In this document: piece after piece, positions 29,547 through 38,019 of the stretch
How the letters are laid out: every line of letters begins with the position of its first letter
Position numbering within the stretch: position 1 is the stretch's first letter
DNA from: Alkalicoccus urumqiensis
GTDB taxonomy: Bacteria; Bacillota; Bacilli; Bacillales; Salisediminibacteriaceae
DNA: 64,000 nt
Direction of reading: 5' to 3'
NCBI RefSeq assembly: GCF_002993335.1
Contig: NZ_PVNS01000003.1
Span: forward strand, 234,567-298,566
Translations under genes and position numbers: made by a program
Notes under the pieces: generated by a model
The model's input: only the letters and a program-made list of their open reading frames with translations
Told to the model about the DNA's origin: nothing
Databases searched by the model: none

Positions 29547-30323
29547 ATGGAACGAAAACTGTTGTTTTTTGACATCGATGGGACACTGCTGGATGAAGAA
29601 AAAAAGCTTCCGGCATCGACGGAGCAGGCTATTCAGGAACTGCAGCAGGAAGGTCACTATACGGCGATTGCGACGGGCCGGGCACCGTTTATGTTTGAAC
29701 GTCTCCGCAGGCAGCTGAATATTGAAAGCTTTATCAGCTTCAACGGATCCTACGTGGAGTTTGAAGGGCGCGCTGTCAGGAAGGTGCCTCTGGATGAAGC
29801 AGAGCTGCAGCGGCTGACGCATCATGCGACAGAAAACGATCACCCGGTCGTGTATCTGGACCACCGCAACATGAAAGCGAATGTACCGCATCACCCTCAC
29901 ATTGAGAAAAGCCTCGGATCTCTGAAGTTTGATCATCCGGAGTTTGACGATACGTATCTTCATAACCGGGACATCTATCAGTCCCTGCTTTTCTGTGTCG
30001 ACGGGGAAGAAAAAGAATATGAGCAGGAGTTCGGCAAATTCGATTTTATCCGCTGGCATGAAGTATCGACGGACGTTCTGCCGTCCGGCGGATCGAAAGC
30101 ACTCGGGATCGAAGCTGTGATGAATGAACTCGGTATGCAGCGCGACGACGTGTACGTGTTCGGCGACGGCCCGAACGACGTGGAAATGCTTGAGTTCACG
30201 AAAAACAGCGTAGCGATGGGGAACGCCGTGCCGCAGGCAGCAGCTGCTGCAAGCCACCACACGGACCACGTCGGCGAAAACGGCATTGCCAACGCGCTGA
30301 AAGCTTTCGGTCTGATTAAGTAG
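29547..30323 (+). CDS. Cof-type HAD-superfamily phosphatase
   Basis: 258 residues from the ATG at 29547, preceded by GAAGGGGAG. The HAD motifs are FFDIDGTLLD near the N-terminus, TGRAPF, the Lys in GGSKALGIEAV, and FGDGPNDVEML. The large cap between motifs places it in the Cof/YkrA group that dephosphorylates small phospho-sugars or cofactors. The substrate is not predictable. It ends 63 nt before a tRNA gene. Confidence 0.9.
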   Translation: MERKLLFFDIDGTLLDEEKKLPASTEQAIQELQQEGHYTAIATGRAPFMFERLRRQLNIESFISFNGSYVEFEGRAVRKVPLDEAELQRLTHHATENDHPVVYLDHRNMKANVPHHPHIEKSLGSLKFDHPEFDDTYLHNRDIYQSLLFCVDGEEKEYEQEFGKFDFIRWHEVSTDVLPSGGSKALGIEAVMNELGMQRDDVYVFGDGPNDVEMLEFTKNSVAMGNAVPQAAAAASHHTDHVGENGIANALKAFGLIK

Positions 30324-30386
30324 TATTGAGTTTTCGGTCATCTTTCCGTACAATAGAAGAGGACTTCCGGCACCATGCCGGATTCT

Positions 30387-30463
30387 GACCCTGTAGCTCA
30401 GCTGGATAGAGCAACGGCCTCCTAAGCCGTAGGTCGGAGGTTCAAATCCTCTCAGGGTCGCCA
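30387..30463 (+). tRNA. tRNA-Arg, anticodon CCT
   Basis: A 77-nt cloverleaf. The acceptor stem GACCCTG pairs with CAGGGTC, discriminator G is followed by an encoded CCA, D arm TAGCTCAGCTGGATAGAGC, anticodon stem ACGGC / GCCGT around loop CTCCTAA (anticodon CCT at 30421-30423) and T arm GGAGGTTCAAATCCTCT. It reads AGG codons. Confidence 0.97.
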
Positions 30464-30553
30464 TATTATGCAGGTACTTCCCCGGGGAGACCGGGGAATG
30501 AATAGGAGCAACGGGCAGCCGCATATTTACTGCGGCTGTTCTTTTTTGTAGGG

Positions 30554-31049
30554 TAAGAATGTATAAAATTTAAAGCCTCTTTCAAGCAGTTATGCCAAGG
30601 GCTGCAGCATTTCAGTGTTCTGTTCCATTTAACGTTTGTTTTTGTTGATAGAGCTTCTCCGCTTTTCGGCAGAAGCCTGCCGTGGGCTTGTCTTCCAGCC
30701 GGGCGCTGTCTGCACGGCTGCAGCGCATGAGCGGAGCCGGCCTATGGTTTAAGGCGCAGGGCAGCGATCTTCTGCCATGCGGCGCGGCCGCGCGGAGCCA
30801 TGCTTCTTCAATCGAAGCATTGTCCAGCTGCAGCGCCCTCTCTGGTTCCTTCACCCCTGCCGAAGAAAGCGAAGAGCAGCTTTCGTCGGCAGGGCCTCCA
30901 GGACGGCTCGCTCGTGACCAGGGCGCTTCCGCTTTTCAAATTCCCTCCGGAACGCGTACGGCTGCAGGTGCAGGCAGGAAGCGGGAACCTGTTCAACAAA
31001 CCTCCCTTTTCTTTTAAGTCCAGACGGTTTCTGTCTGGTTTATTTTATG
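30554..31049. repeat. Mosaic dispersed repeat R2
   Basis: It shares both ends with R1. Internally it carries module 2 (about 30723-30825, a palindrome around GGCGCGGCCGCGCGGAGCC) and module 1 in reverse (about 30828-30937, ending CTTCCGCTTTT). It ends in a hairpin (CCAGAC / GTCTGG, then TTTATTTT). No coding evidence. Confidence 0.85.
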
Positions 31050-31070
31050 GGGCCCGGCTGGCGGAGGACC

Positions 31071-31244
31071 TGGTCCGCTTTTGTTTAATAGTGGTCCGGC
31101 AGAGGCCGAAAGGTGGTCCGCTGAGCGCAGATTCTGGTCCGAGTTGAGACGCCTGGTCCGGCAGACCGCGGTCGTGGTCCGTTTTCCCGTGGTTCTGTTC
31201 CGCTGGAGACCGCTTCTGGTCCGAAAGCACGCAGCGTTGGTCCG
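31071..31244 (+). repeat. 21-nt phased motif array E (TGGTCCG class)
   Basis: Nine units begin at 31071, 31092, 31114, 31135, 31154, 31175, 31196 (TGTTCCG), 31217 and 31238; steps 21,22,21,19,21,21,21,21. The last unit runs into CGGTTTTTCA, similar to the ends of arrays C and I. The 22-nt second step also occurs in array I. Confidence 0.92.
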
Positions 31245-31297
31245 CGGTTTTTCAGCATGCAGGTTCTCCGCCATTCCAGTGAGTCTCCAATCAAACA

Positions 31298-31320
31298 ACT
31301 GCCGCTGGCAGTGCTTTTTT
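31298..31320 (+). terminator. Terminator-like hairpin between arrays E and F
   Basis: ACTGCC, 3-nt loop, GGCAGT, then GCTTTTTT. It suggests that array E may be transcribed rightward and stopped here, or simply that readthrough is blocked. Confidence 0.6.
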
Positions 31321-31358
31321 CGAACCTGCTTCGGAGAAATGCAGCGGAGATCAAGGAT

Positions 31359-31530
31359 CGCCACGGCGGTGTCCAGGATCGCCACACCGGCATGTCAGAC
31401 CGCCACGGGCTGGATAAAGATCGCCATACAAAGGGGCGATCGCCACGCGGAAGCAGAACACCGCCACACTGGGAACAGAGATCGCCACGGCAGGGGGGAA
31501 CACCGCCACGTGCTGGACGAAGACCGCCAC
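31359..31530 (-). repeat. 21-nt phased motif array F (GTGGCG class)
   Basis: On the + strand CGCCAC units begin at 31359, 31380, 31401, 31422 (CGCCAT), 31441, 31462, 31483, 31504 and 31525; steps 21,21,21,19,21,21,21,21. Read on the minus strand each unit is GTGGCG followed by GT or AT, so it shares the TGG core of the other classes in opposite orientation. No other array in the window has this motif. Confidence 0.92.
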
Positions 31531-31631
31531 GAAACCGAAGAAAGCTGCCAAAAAGAAAGCCGGCTCTGCCGGTTAGAAAAATCCATGCACAGGGTATATG
31601 AGAAAAAGACAAACGTAGAGGAGGAATGGAC

Positions 31632-31790
31632 ATGCTTGCAGCCGTACAGTACAAACTCGATGGAGAAACGAAGCAGATCGAATTGGAAATGGATGAAGCG
31701 AAGCGGAACGACGAGGAATACGTCCAGAAGCTGGTGCAGAAAGAAGTGAAGGATGACCGGGCGGAGCTGATTTCATACCGGGAACTGTAG
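31632..31790 (+). CDS. Small hypothetical protein, 52 residues
   Basis: ATG at 31632, with GAGGAGGAAT 5 nt upstream; stop at 31788-31790, then a terminator. The protein starts MLAAVQYKLDGETKQIELEM, is highly charged (many Lys/Glu/Asp) and ends LISYREL. A first beta hairpin and a following acidic helix are likely. I do not recognise it. The perfect ribosome site and terminator make it a real gene despite its size. Confidence 0.75.
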   Translation: MLAAVQYKLDGETKQIELEMDEAKRNDEEYVQKLVQKEVKDDRAELISYREL

Positions 31791-31815
31791 AAGCCGCGAG
31801 AAGGCTTCTTTTTTC
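31789..31815 (+). terminator. Intrinsic terminator of the 52-residue protein gene
   Basis: AGAAGCC / GGCTTCT stem with a 7-nt loop and TTTTTT. Confidence 0.85.
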
Positions 31816-31906
31816 TTATACGCACAACATTGAAACGTTCTTCCGCACGGATATGTCAATGATTTTGGCCGTATACATCTTTGTGAAAGGACAACAAGGC
31901 GAACTA

Positions 31907-32004
31907 TTGCTCAATCATTCACAAATTCGTCACGAACAATATGCTCACTCATTCACAAACGATGGTATAGTATAACTATAGAAAGGTTGCTCACTACTTC
32001 ACAA
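31907..32004 (+). promoter_or_regulatory. Triple operator-like direct repeats and promoter upstream of doxX
   Basis: Three copies of (T/A)TGCTCA-N5-TTCACAA start at 31907, 31941 and 31987. A reverse half site TTGTGAA lies at 31881. Between copies 2 and 3 is GGTATAGTATAACTATAG, holding candidate -10 boxes (31966-31976), but no good -35 is present: copy 2 sits exactly there. This fits a promoter controlled by a protein binding the repeats. The rest of the 31816-32111 gap shows nothing else. Confidence 0.6.
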
Positions 32005-32111
32005 GGATAACCAAACGAAAACACACCGTGACCGGCGGGCGCGCACCGGTTCGAGACTTCCGTGAGCAGCTTTTCCATACCAGACTAAAACGAAATGGGG
32101 AGGAATTAAAA

Positions 32112-32630
32112 ATGATCATGGATTTTCTTCGAAACAACCGGGTGGCAGCAGGTATTTGGCTCGTGCTTCGTGTGTATCTCGGCTGGGCGTGGCTCACCGC
32201 AGGGTGGGGCAAGGTAACCGGCGGCTTTGATGCAAGTGGATACTTACAGGGAATTCTCGCCAATGAAGAGGTAATGACAACGTACCCGACGTACTACGCG
32301 TTTATTGAGAACTTCGCCGTCCCGAATGCGGAAGCGTTCAGCTTTATGGTTGCCTGGGGTGAACTGCTCGTCGGACTCGGTCTCATCGTCGGGATCTTCA
32401 CGACAGCCGCTGCGTTCTTCGGCATCGTCATGAACTTCGCCTTTATGTTTGCCGGCACGATTTCGACCAACCCGTGGATGGTGCTTCTGACCATTTTCAT
32501 CCTGGCTGCAGGCGCCAACGCCGGACGCTACGGCGGCGACCGCTGGGTCATCCCGTACCTCCGCACACACATTCTCGGCCGTGACTGGGTGCAGAACCAC
32601 CTGCCGAAGCGCTACGCGAAAACAGCATAG
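32112..32630 (+). CDS. DoxX family membrane protein
   Basis: 172 residues, four membrane helices, with the DoxX-typical GWAWLTAGWGKVTGGF and VAWGELLVGLGLIVG. GGGGAGGAAT precedes the ATG. DoxX-type proteins are linked to thiol and oxidative stress or quinone-associated membrane functions; the specific role here is unknown. It has its own regulated-looking promoter (see the repeats at 31907-32004) and a terminator, so it is monocistronic. Confidence 0.88.
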   Translation: MIMDFLRNNRVAAGIWLVLRVYLGWAWLTAGWGKVTGGFDASGYLQGILANEEVMTTYPTYYAFIENFAVPNAEAFSFMVAWGELLVGLGLIVGIFTTAAAFFGIVMNFAFMFAGTISTNPWMVLLTIFILAAGANAGRYGGDRWVIPYLRTHILGRDWVQNHLPKRYAKTA

Positions 32631-32634
32631 CAGA

Positions 32635-32673
32635 AAAACCAGCCGCTGGAGAAAATCCGGCGGCTGGTTTTAT
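32635..32673. terminator. Intrinsic terminator between doxX and thrB
   Basis: Stem AAAACCAGCCGC / GCGGCTGGTTTT, 13-nt loop, between convergent genes; A and T flanks allow both directions. Confidence 0.85.
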
Positions 32674-32687
32674 TTATTCCGTTTCAG

Positions 32688-33620
32688 TCAGCTGCGCCCG
32701 GCCTGGGCGAACCGAAAGCTGTTTTCTACGCATTCAGAGACAGCACCCTGCTCGTCAACATACACCTGCTCGACCACCTGATCCGGGTAGTGGGAGCGGA
32801 GCTGCAGCGCCACTTCCTTGCCTTTGCCTTTCGGAATGAAGAAAAGGACGATCGGTCCGGCACCGCTCAGTGTGGCTCCGTACACCGGAAGCTCTTCCAT
32901 GAGGAGCTCCGCGCGCTGCCATTCCGGAATGGACGGCAGGCGGTACGGGCGGTGGAACAGATCTTTTTTCATCACTTCACCGGCAAGCTTCCAGTTATCC
33001 TGCATAATAGCAGCGACGAGGACGTTTGCAACACTGCTCGCATCCACTGCTCCTTTGTAGGAGAATCCTTCCGGAAGCGTGTCGCGGGATTCTTTTGTGC
33101 TCAGCTCGTAGGAAGGGATAACGGCGACGAGGTCGACATTCGGGACGCCGGCGTGTACGAGATGCGTATCCTCTTCGAACTGACTGCCGATGACGAGACC
33201 GCCGTAAATCGACGGCACGACGTTATCCGGGTGTCCTTCGTACAGGCTCGCCCAGTGTGCTTTATCCTCCCTGCTGAGCTGCAGCCCGCACAGCTGGTCT
33301 GCAAGCTCAATGCCGGCAACGATCGCTGTCGCACTGCTTCCGAAGCCGCGGGAGAGAGGAATGTCGCTTTCCATATCCACGTGGACGGAGGGAAGGGTGA
33401 CGTCATACTTTTCTGCGATCCATTCAGCGATCACATAAATAAGGTTGTCTTTTCCTTCCGGAATGCCTTCGAGATGCTCGGAGTGGCCTTCAAAGCGCCA
33501 TTCATCCGCATGCTTTGCGTGAAGTGTCAGATACCGGTTCAGGGCCATGCCGATGGAGTCAAAGCCCGGCCCGAGGTTCGCGGTACTTGCCGGAACCTTG
33601 ATTTTCCATTGGTTTGTCAT
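32688..33620 (-). CDS. thrB: Homoserine kinase
   Basis: 310 residues of the GHMP kinase family. It phosphorylates homoserine in threonine synthesis. The ATP motif [16 protein letters not shown] and the C-terminal GAGPIVLFF (motif 3) are clear. Its ATG overlaps the thrC stop (ATGA), so translation is coupled. Last gene of hom-thrC-thrB. Confidence 0.95.
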   Translation of the reverse strand: MTNQWKIKVPASTANLGPGFDSIGMALNRYLTLHAKHADEWRFEGHSEHLEGIPEGKDNLIYVIAEWIAEKYDVTLPSVHVDMESDIPLSRGFGSSATAIVAGIELADQLCGLQLSREDKAHWASLYEGHPDNVVPSIYGGLVIGSQFEEDTHLVHAGVPNVDLVAVIPSYELSTKESRDTLPEGFSYKGAVDASSVANVLVAAIMQDNWKLAGEVMKKDLFHRPYRLPSIPEWQRAELLMEELPVYGATLSGAGPIVLFFIPKGKGKEVALQLRSHYPDQVVEQVYVDEQGAVSECVENSFRFAQAGRS

Positions 33621-34681
33621 GTCGATTTCACCCTTCCAAGCATATGATCGAAAACAACCTGTTCGTCATTCGGCAGCTTGACCGGCTGCACCGGTGCGGT
33701 ATCGATAGCGGTGTTTGGATCCTTCAGTCCGTTTCCGGTGAGTACTGAAACGACGCGGGAGCCCTTTTTGATTTCGCCGGAGCGGATCTGCTTGATCAGA
33801 CCGGCAATGGAAGCAGCCGATGCCGGCTCGGCGAAGACGCCTTCTTCGCGTGCCAGAAGCTTATAGGCTTCGACGATTTCGTCATCGGTGACTTCGTCGA
33901 TTTTTCCGTGGGATTCCTTAGCGGCATTGACTGCTTTGTCCCAGCTTGCCGGATTGCCGATACGGATGGCCGTTGCGAGCGTCTCGGGCTGATCGATGAT
34001 CTTGTTGCGCACGATCGCGGCGGAGCCTTCCGCTTCAAAGCCGCGCATCTGCGGCAGGCCGCTCTGTTTCGCATCGTGGTATTCTTTGAAGCCTTTCCAG
34101 TACGCCGTGATGTTTCCGGCGTTGCCGACTGGAATCGTCAGGACGTCCGGTGCACTGCCGAGCGCGTCCACAATTTCAAATGCAGCTGTTTTCTGGCCTT
34201 CGATGCGGTGCGGGTTGACCGAGTTCACGAGCGAAATCGGCGACTGTTTCTCGAGGTTCCGGACCATCGTTAGCGCGTTATCGAAGTTACCTTCGATGCT
34301 GACGATCTCTGCGCCGTAAACAACGGCCTGGGCCAGTTTTCCCATCGCGATTTTTCCGTCCGGAATGACGATCAGGCAGCGCATCTTCGCCTGAGCTGCG
34401 TAGGCCGCAGCGGCTGCGGATGTGTTTCCGGTGGAGGCACACATAACGGCTTCACTGCCGCTTTCCTTTGCTTTAGCGACCGCCATGACCATGCCGCGGT
34501 CCTTAAAGGAGCCGGTCGGGTTGGCGCCGTCGTATTTAACATACAGCTCCACGCCGAGTTTTTCCGACAGGTGCTTCATCGGCAGAAGCGGGGTGTTACC
34601 CTCCTGCAGAGAAAGCATTGGTGTTTTATCCGTGATCGGGAGATAGTTTTTATATTCTTCGAGAAGTCCACGCCATAGCAT
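33617..34681 (-). CDS. thrC: Threonine synthase
   Basis: 354 residues, the short PLP type of Bacillus. The PLP lysine is in [11 protein letters not shown], the phosphate-binding loop is [13 protein letters not shown]. It converts O-phosphohomoserine to threonine. The ATG follows the hom stop by one base (TAATATG), with GGAGAAATG as ribosome site inside hom. Confidence 0.95.
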   Translation of the reverse strand: MLWRGLLEEYKNYLPITDKTPMLSLQEGNTPLLPMKHLSEKLGVELYVKYDGANPTGSFKDRGMVMAVAKAKESGSEAVMCASTGNTSAAAAAYAAQAKMRCLIVIPDGKIAMGKLAQAVVYGAEIVSIEGNFDNALTMVRNLEKQSPISLVNSVNPHRIEGQKTAAFEIVDALGSAPDVLTIPVGNAGNITAYWKGFKEYHDAKQSGLPQMRGFEAEGSAAIVRNKIIDQPETLATAIRIGNPASWDKAVNAAKESHGKIDEVTDDEIVEAYKLLAREEGVFAEPASAASIAGLIKQIRSGEIKKGSRVVSVLTGNGLKDPNTAIDTAPVQPVKLPNDEQVVFDHMLGRVKST

Positions 34682-34682
34682 A

Positions 34683-35984
34683 TTAGTTCATTTCTCCTTC
34701 CGCGCGGTAGCTGCTCTTCACTTCCACTACCACGTCCTCCGCTTCGAGACGCTTGAGCACGTCATCGTAATCTTTTTTCGTTACTTCATGAGTGACGAGA
34801 ATAATTTCCGCAAGCTTTCCTTCATTCAATGGTACCTGCAGGATCTTTTCAAGGCTGACGTTGTACTCGTTAAACAGCGAGGTCAGGGAAGCGAATGTAC
34901 CCGGCAGATCCTTCGCATGAATCCGGAGGAAATACTTTGCGCGGATCTCGTCCGGTGTTTTCAGCTTTTTGTCGTGCTGCGGAATGATGGCTGAATTGCC
35001 GTTGACGCCGAGGCGCTTGTTCTTCAGTACTTCCACAAGGTCGGACACGACGGCAGTTGCGGTCGGAAGCTTTCCGGCGCCGGGGCCGTAAAACATCGTT
35101 TCGCCGACGGCTTCCCCGTAAACATACACGGCGTTGAATTCATCATCGACGGAAGCAAGCGGATGCGAATGCGGCACGAGTGTCGGCTGCACGCTGACTT
35201 CCACTTTGTCGTCGATCCGGTTGGCGATACCGACGAGCTTCATCGTATACCCGAGCTGCTGGCAGTAGGCAAGATCCTGACTCGTAATATCGGTGATGCC
35301 GCTGACGGATACGTCGTCGAGGTCGAGGTTCATGGAAAAGCCGAGTGTACCGAGAATCGCAATTTTCCGCGCGGCATCCAGTCCTTCTACATCAGCCGTC
35401 GGATCGGCTTCCGCGTAACCGAGCGCCTGTGCTTCCTGAAGCACCTCGTCGTACAAGCGTCCTTCCTTCGACATTTTCGTCAAAATGTAGTTGGTCGTGC
35501 CGTTGACGATACCCATGATCTTCGTGATGCGGTCGGAGGCAAGGCCTTCCACAATCGTACGGAGAATCGGAATGCCACCTGCGACACTGGCTTCATAAAA
35601 GAGGTCGCAGTGTTTGTCATTGGCTGTCTGAAGCAGTTCACTTCCATATAAAGCCATGACATCTTTGTTTGCTGTGACGACATGCTTTCCATTTAAAAGG
35701 GCCTGTTTCATGTAGTCGCGTGCCTGTTCGATACCGCCCATGACTTCCACAACGACGTCGATTTCGTCATCCTGAAGAATATCGTCTATATTATCGGTAA
35801 TCTGATCTTTGTTGACCAGGTCGCCACGCTCCTTATCCAGATTGCTCACCAATACTTTTTTGACGCGCACTTCTGCGCCGATCTGGTGGGCCAGTTTGGA
35901 CTGGTGCTGCTCGATAATTTCAAGGACCCCCGTTCCTACGGTTCCAAATCCGAGCAGGCCTACGTTCATTACTTGCTGTCCCAT
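34683..35984 (-). CDS. hom: Homoserine dehydrogenase
   Basis: 433 residues. An N-terminal NAD(P) fold ([14 protein letters not shown]), the catalytic domain with [10 protein letters not shown] and the hallmark [30 protein letters not shown] region, and a C-terminal ACT domain (about 350-425) for threonine feedback. It reduces aspartate semialdehyde to homoserine and heads hom-thrC-thrB. GGAGTGAT precedes the ATG. A terminator-like hairpin lies in its leader (36083-36120). Confidence 0.96.
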   Translation of the reverse strand: MGQQVMNVGLLGFGTVGTGVLEIIEQHQSKLAHQIGAEVRVKKVLVSNLDKERGDLVNKDQITDNIDDILQDDEIDVVVEVMGGIEQARDYMKQALLNGKHVVTANKDVMALYGSELLQTANDKHCDLFYEASVAGGIPILRTIVEGLASDRITKIMGIVNGTTNYILTKMSKEGRLYDEVLQEAQALGYAEADPTADVEGLDAARKIAILGTLGFSMNLDLDDVSVSGITDITSQDLAYCQQLGYTMKLVGIANRIDDKVEVSVQPTLVPHSHPLASVDDEFNAVYVYGEAVGETMFYGPGAGKLPTATAVVSDLVEVLKNKRLGVNGNSAIIPQHDKKLKTPDEIRAKYFLRIHAKDLPGTFASLTSLFNEYNVSLEKILQVPLNEGKLAEIILVTHEVTKKDYDDVLKRLEAEDVVVEVKSSYRAEGEMN

Positions 35985-36082
35985 GCTGTCATCACTCCAG
36001 GTTGTCTCTATTTAAAGTACAAATGTATTCATATAAAGGACATTATAGAGTGATTTCTCGGATAAAACAACCACCTGTGCCT

Positions 36083-36120
36083 AAAAAGAGCGCCTTTTTT
36101 ACATGTAGGCGCTTTCTTTT
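36083..36120. terminator. Terminator-like hairpin in the hom / acetamidase divergent region
   Basis: AGCGCCT / AGGCGCT stem with T-rich flanks on both strands (TTCTTTT on +, CTTTTTAG on -). No gene ends here, so it lies in the leader of hom if the hom promoter is to its right, which would make it an attenuator candidate. Confidence 0.5.
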
Positions 36121-36183
36121 CGGCATGTTATTAAAATATGGTACGATATGGGAGAAATCAGACTATTTCCGGGAGGGTTAGGC

Positions 36184-37107
36184 ATGGGGTATACGATTCA
36201 CAAACACCATCATCATTTCACGTGGGACAATGCACGCGAACCGGTTCATGAAATCGATCCGGGGGAGAAGCTTCTGTTTGAAGTCATGGATTCTTCTGCA
36301 GGACAGCTTTCCTACCAGTCTACGGAAGACGATGTACGCAGCGTCGATTTCGCCCGGGTGAATCCGGTGAACGGCCCGATCTATGTGAAGGGTGCGGCAC
36401 CGGGGGATACGCTGGAGGTGGAGATTCTCGGCTTTGGGCCGCAGAGCTGGGGCTGGACGGCGGTTATTCCGGGATTCGGGCTGCTTGCCGATGAGTATCC
36501 GGACCCGTATTTGAAAACGTGGGATCTTTCCGGAGGACGGGCGCAGTTTGCCGACGGGATCGAGGTGCCGATTGCGCCGTTTCCAGGAACGATCGGCACT
36601 GCACCGCCGGAACCCGGCTCACACAGCATCGTTCCTCCGGGAAAACATGGCGGCAATATGGATATTCGTCACCTGACGCGGGGGACGAAGCTGTATCTGC
36701 CTGTATGGAATGAAGGGGCGCTGTTTTCCGTCGGGGATACGCATGCTGCTCAGGGCGACGGGGAAGTGTGCGGCACAGCGATCGAAGCACCGATGGACAT
36801 TGAGCTGAAATTTCACCTGCATAAAGGAAAGCAGATTGCCGAGCCGCAGTTTGAAACGCCTGGGCCTTTGTTTCACGGACAGGAGGACAAAGGCTGGTTT
36901 GTCACGACGGGATACGGCAAAGACCCGGTCGAAGCCATGAAATCTGCGGTCCGCTACATGATCGACCACCTGAGCACCACTTACGGTCTGAAGCCGGTGG
37001 AGGCCTACGCGCTCACAAGCGTCGCCGTCGATCTGAAGCTGAGCGAAGTCGTCGACATGCCCCACTACCTCGTCACCGCCTACCTCCCGAAATCTATTAT
37101 GACCTAG
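36184..37107 (+). CDS. Acetamidase/formamidase family protein
   Basis: 307 residues from the ATG at 36184, preceded by CGGGAGGG. The family pattern is clear: an early HHHHFTWDN, PVNGPIYVKGAAPGDTLEV, the glycine- and proline-rich PPGKHGGNMDIRHL and the GDTHAAQGDGEVCGTAIE metal/active-site block. Members hydrolyse formamide or acetamide to ammonia and acid. It stands alone between the thr operon and a membrane protein gene. A hairpin AGCCGGATG / CATCCGGCT follows the stop but has no T-run. Confidence 0.9.
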   Translation: MGYTIHKHHHHFTWDNAREPVHEIDPGEKLLFEVMDSSAGQLSYQSTEDDVRSVDFARVNPVNGPIYVKGAAPGDTLEVEILGFGPQSWGWTAVIPGFGLLADEYPDPYLKTWDLSGGRAQFADGIEVPIAPFPGTIGTAPPEPGSHSIVPPGKHGGNMDIRHLTRGTKLYLPVWNEGALFSVGDTHAAQGDGEVCGTAIEAPMDIELKFHLHKGKQIAEPQFETPGPLFHGQEDKGWFVTTGYGKDPVEAMKSAVRYMIDHLSTTYGLKPVEAYALTSVAVDLKLSEVVDMPHYLVTAYLPKSIMT

Positions 37108-37132
37108 CCGGATGGTACATCCGGCTGAATGG

Positions 37133-37200
37133 GAAGACAAGTCCCGGAGCTTGGAGGAACCTCGAGCGTGTGCCGGCCGTATGTTAGTCATTCGGCAGAA
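37133..37200. repeat. Decayed copy of hairpin module 1
   Basis: GACAAGTCCCGGAGCTTGG followed by AGGAACCTCGAGCG recalls the right part of the 8660/8785 repeats; the rest is worn down. No other feature is seen in 37108-37313 apart from the ribosome site of the next gene. Confidence 0.5.
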
Positions 37201-37313
37201 GAAACCGGACAAGGCGTTTGCAGGGAAGCGGCATCTGCTTCCCTGCATTCACTATTAAAAAGAGATGAATCAACAGTACGTACATAGCCACTAACCCGGA
37301 AAGGAGGATCAAG

Positions 37314-37658
37314 ATGGATTTTACGGAATTCGGAATGCTTGTGTCAGGCTTTCTCGCACTGGGTCTCTACACGATCTGCATGTTTGACTTTCCGCTGCGC
37401 CGCGCGCGTCACCTGACGGAAAATTTTACAGGTATTGCGAGGCTGATTTACATGATGTACGGCCTCTTCTTTGCCGCGGCAGCGATCTGGTTCGGCATTA
37501 CTCTGACGCGCTTTGCCGGGATGTATGCATCTGCTTTCGGCGGCGCTGCGGCGCTTGCGGCAGGGACGTTTGTCTTTTTGTTTTTCGCTGCGGCCACCCT
37601 TTCCGTGGTCGACCGCCGCTCCACGAGCGAAGCAGCGCTGCTGGAGCTGAACAAATAG
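37314..37658 (+). CDS. Small membrane protein, three helices
   Basis: 114 residues; AAAGGAGG precedes the ATG. Three hydrophobic segments (about 5-25, 42-65, 74-98), an Arg-rich first cytosolic loop RRARHLTENF and a charged tail ending ELNK. I do not recognise the family. It has its own terminator. Confidence 0.7.
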   Translation: MDFTEFGMLVSGFLALGLYTICMFDFPLRRARHLTENFTGIARLIYMMYGLFFAAAAIWFGITLTRFAGMYASAFGGAAALAAGTFVFLFFAAATLSVVDRRSTSEAALLELNK

Positions 37659-37716
37659 AAGCCGTCCCGAAGTATGATTAAATGAAGAAGGTGGAACAGG
37701 CGCGCTCTGCAGACAG

Positions 37717-37759
37717 CGGCTGCGGCTGGTCTTTTCAAAGACTGCCGCAGCCGTTTTTG
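37717..37759 (+). terminator. Intrinsic terminator of the small membrane protein gene
   Basis: Interrupted stem CGGCTGCGGC...TCTTT / AAAGA...GCCGCAGCCG followed by TTTTTG. The rest of 37760-38019 is AT-rich and probably holds the promoter of the following operon; no convincing boxes were found. Confidence 0.85.
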
Positions 37760-38019
37760 TATTGCCTGCCGGGAAGAGTAGAACGGCTGCCTGCTGCTTC
37801 CGACAGAGGGAAAGAAGCGCCTCTTTCCTGATGTTGAGCATGAATGCCTGCAGAAAAACAAAAAAAGAAAGGGTTTTTCCTAAAAAGACTACCTTTTGAA
37901 CTATGTGTAAAAGAAATGTTTATGTAAAATGGAAGTGGAAGCATAAATGTCATGTTCTTTTTCTGTATGTGAAAACAGGTCGTACCGGACGACAGGAAAG
38001 AGCAGTTAGGAGGACCCGC

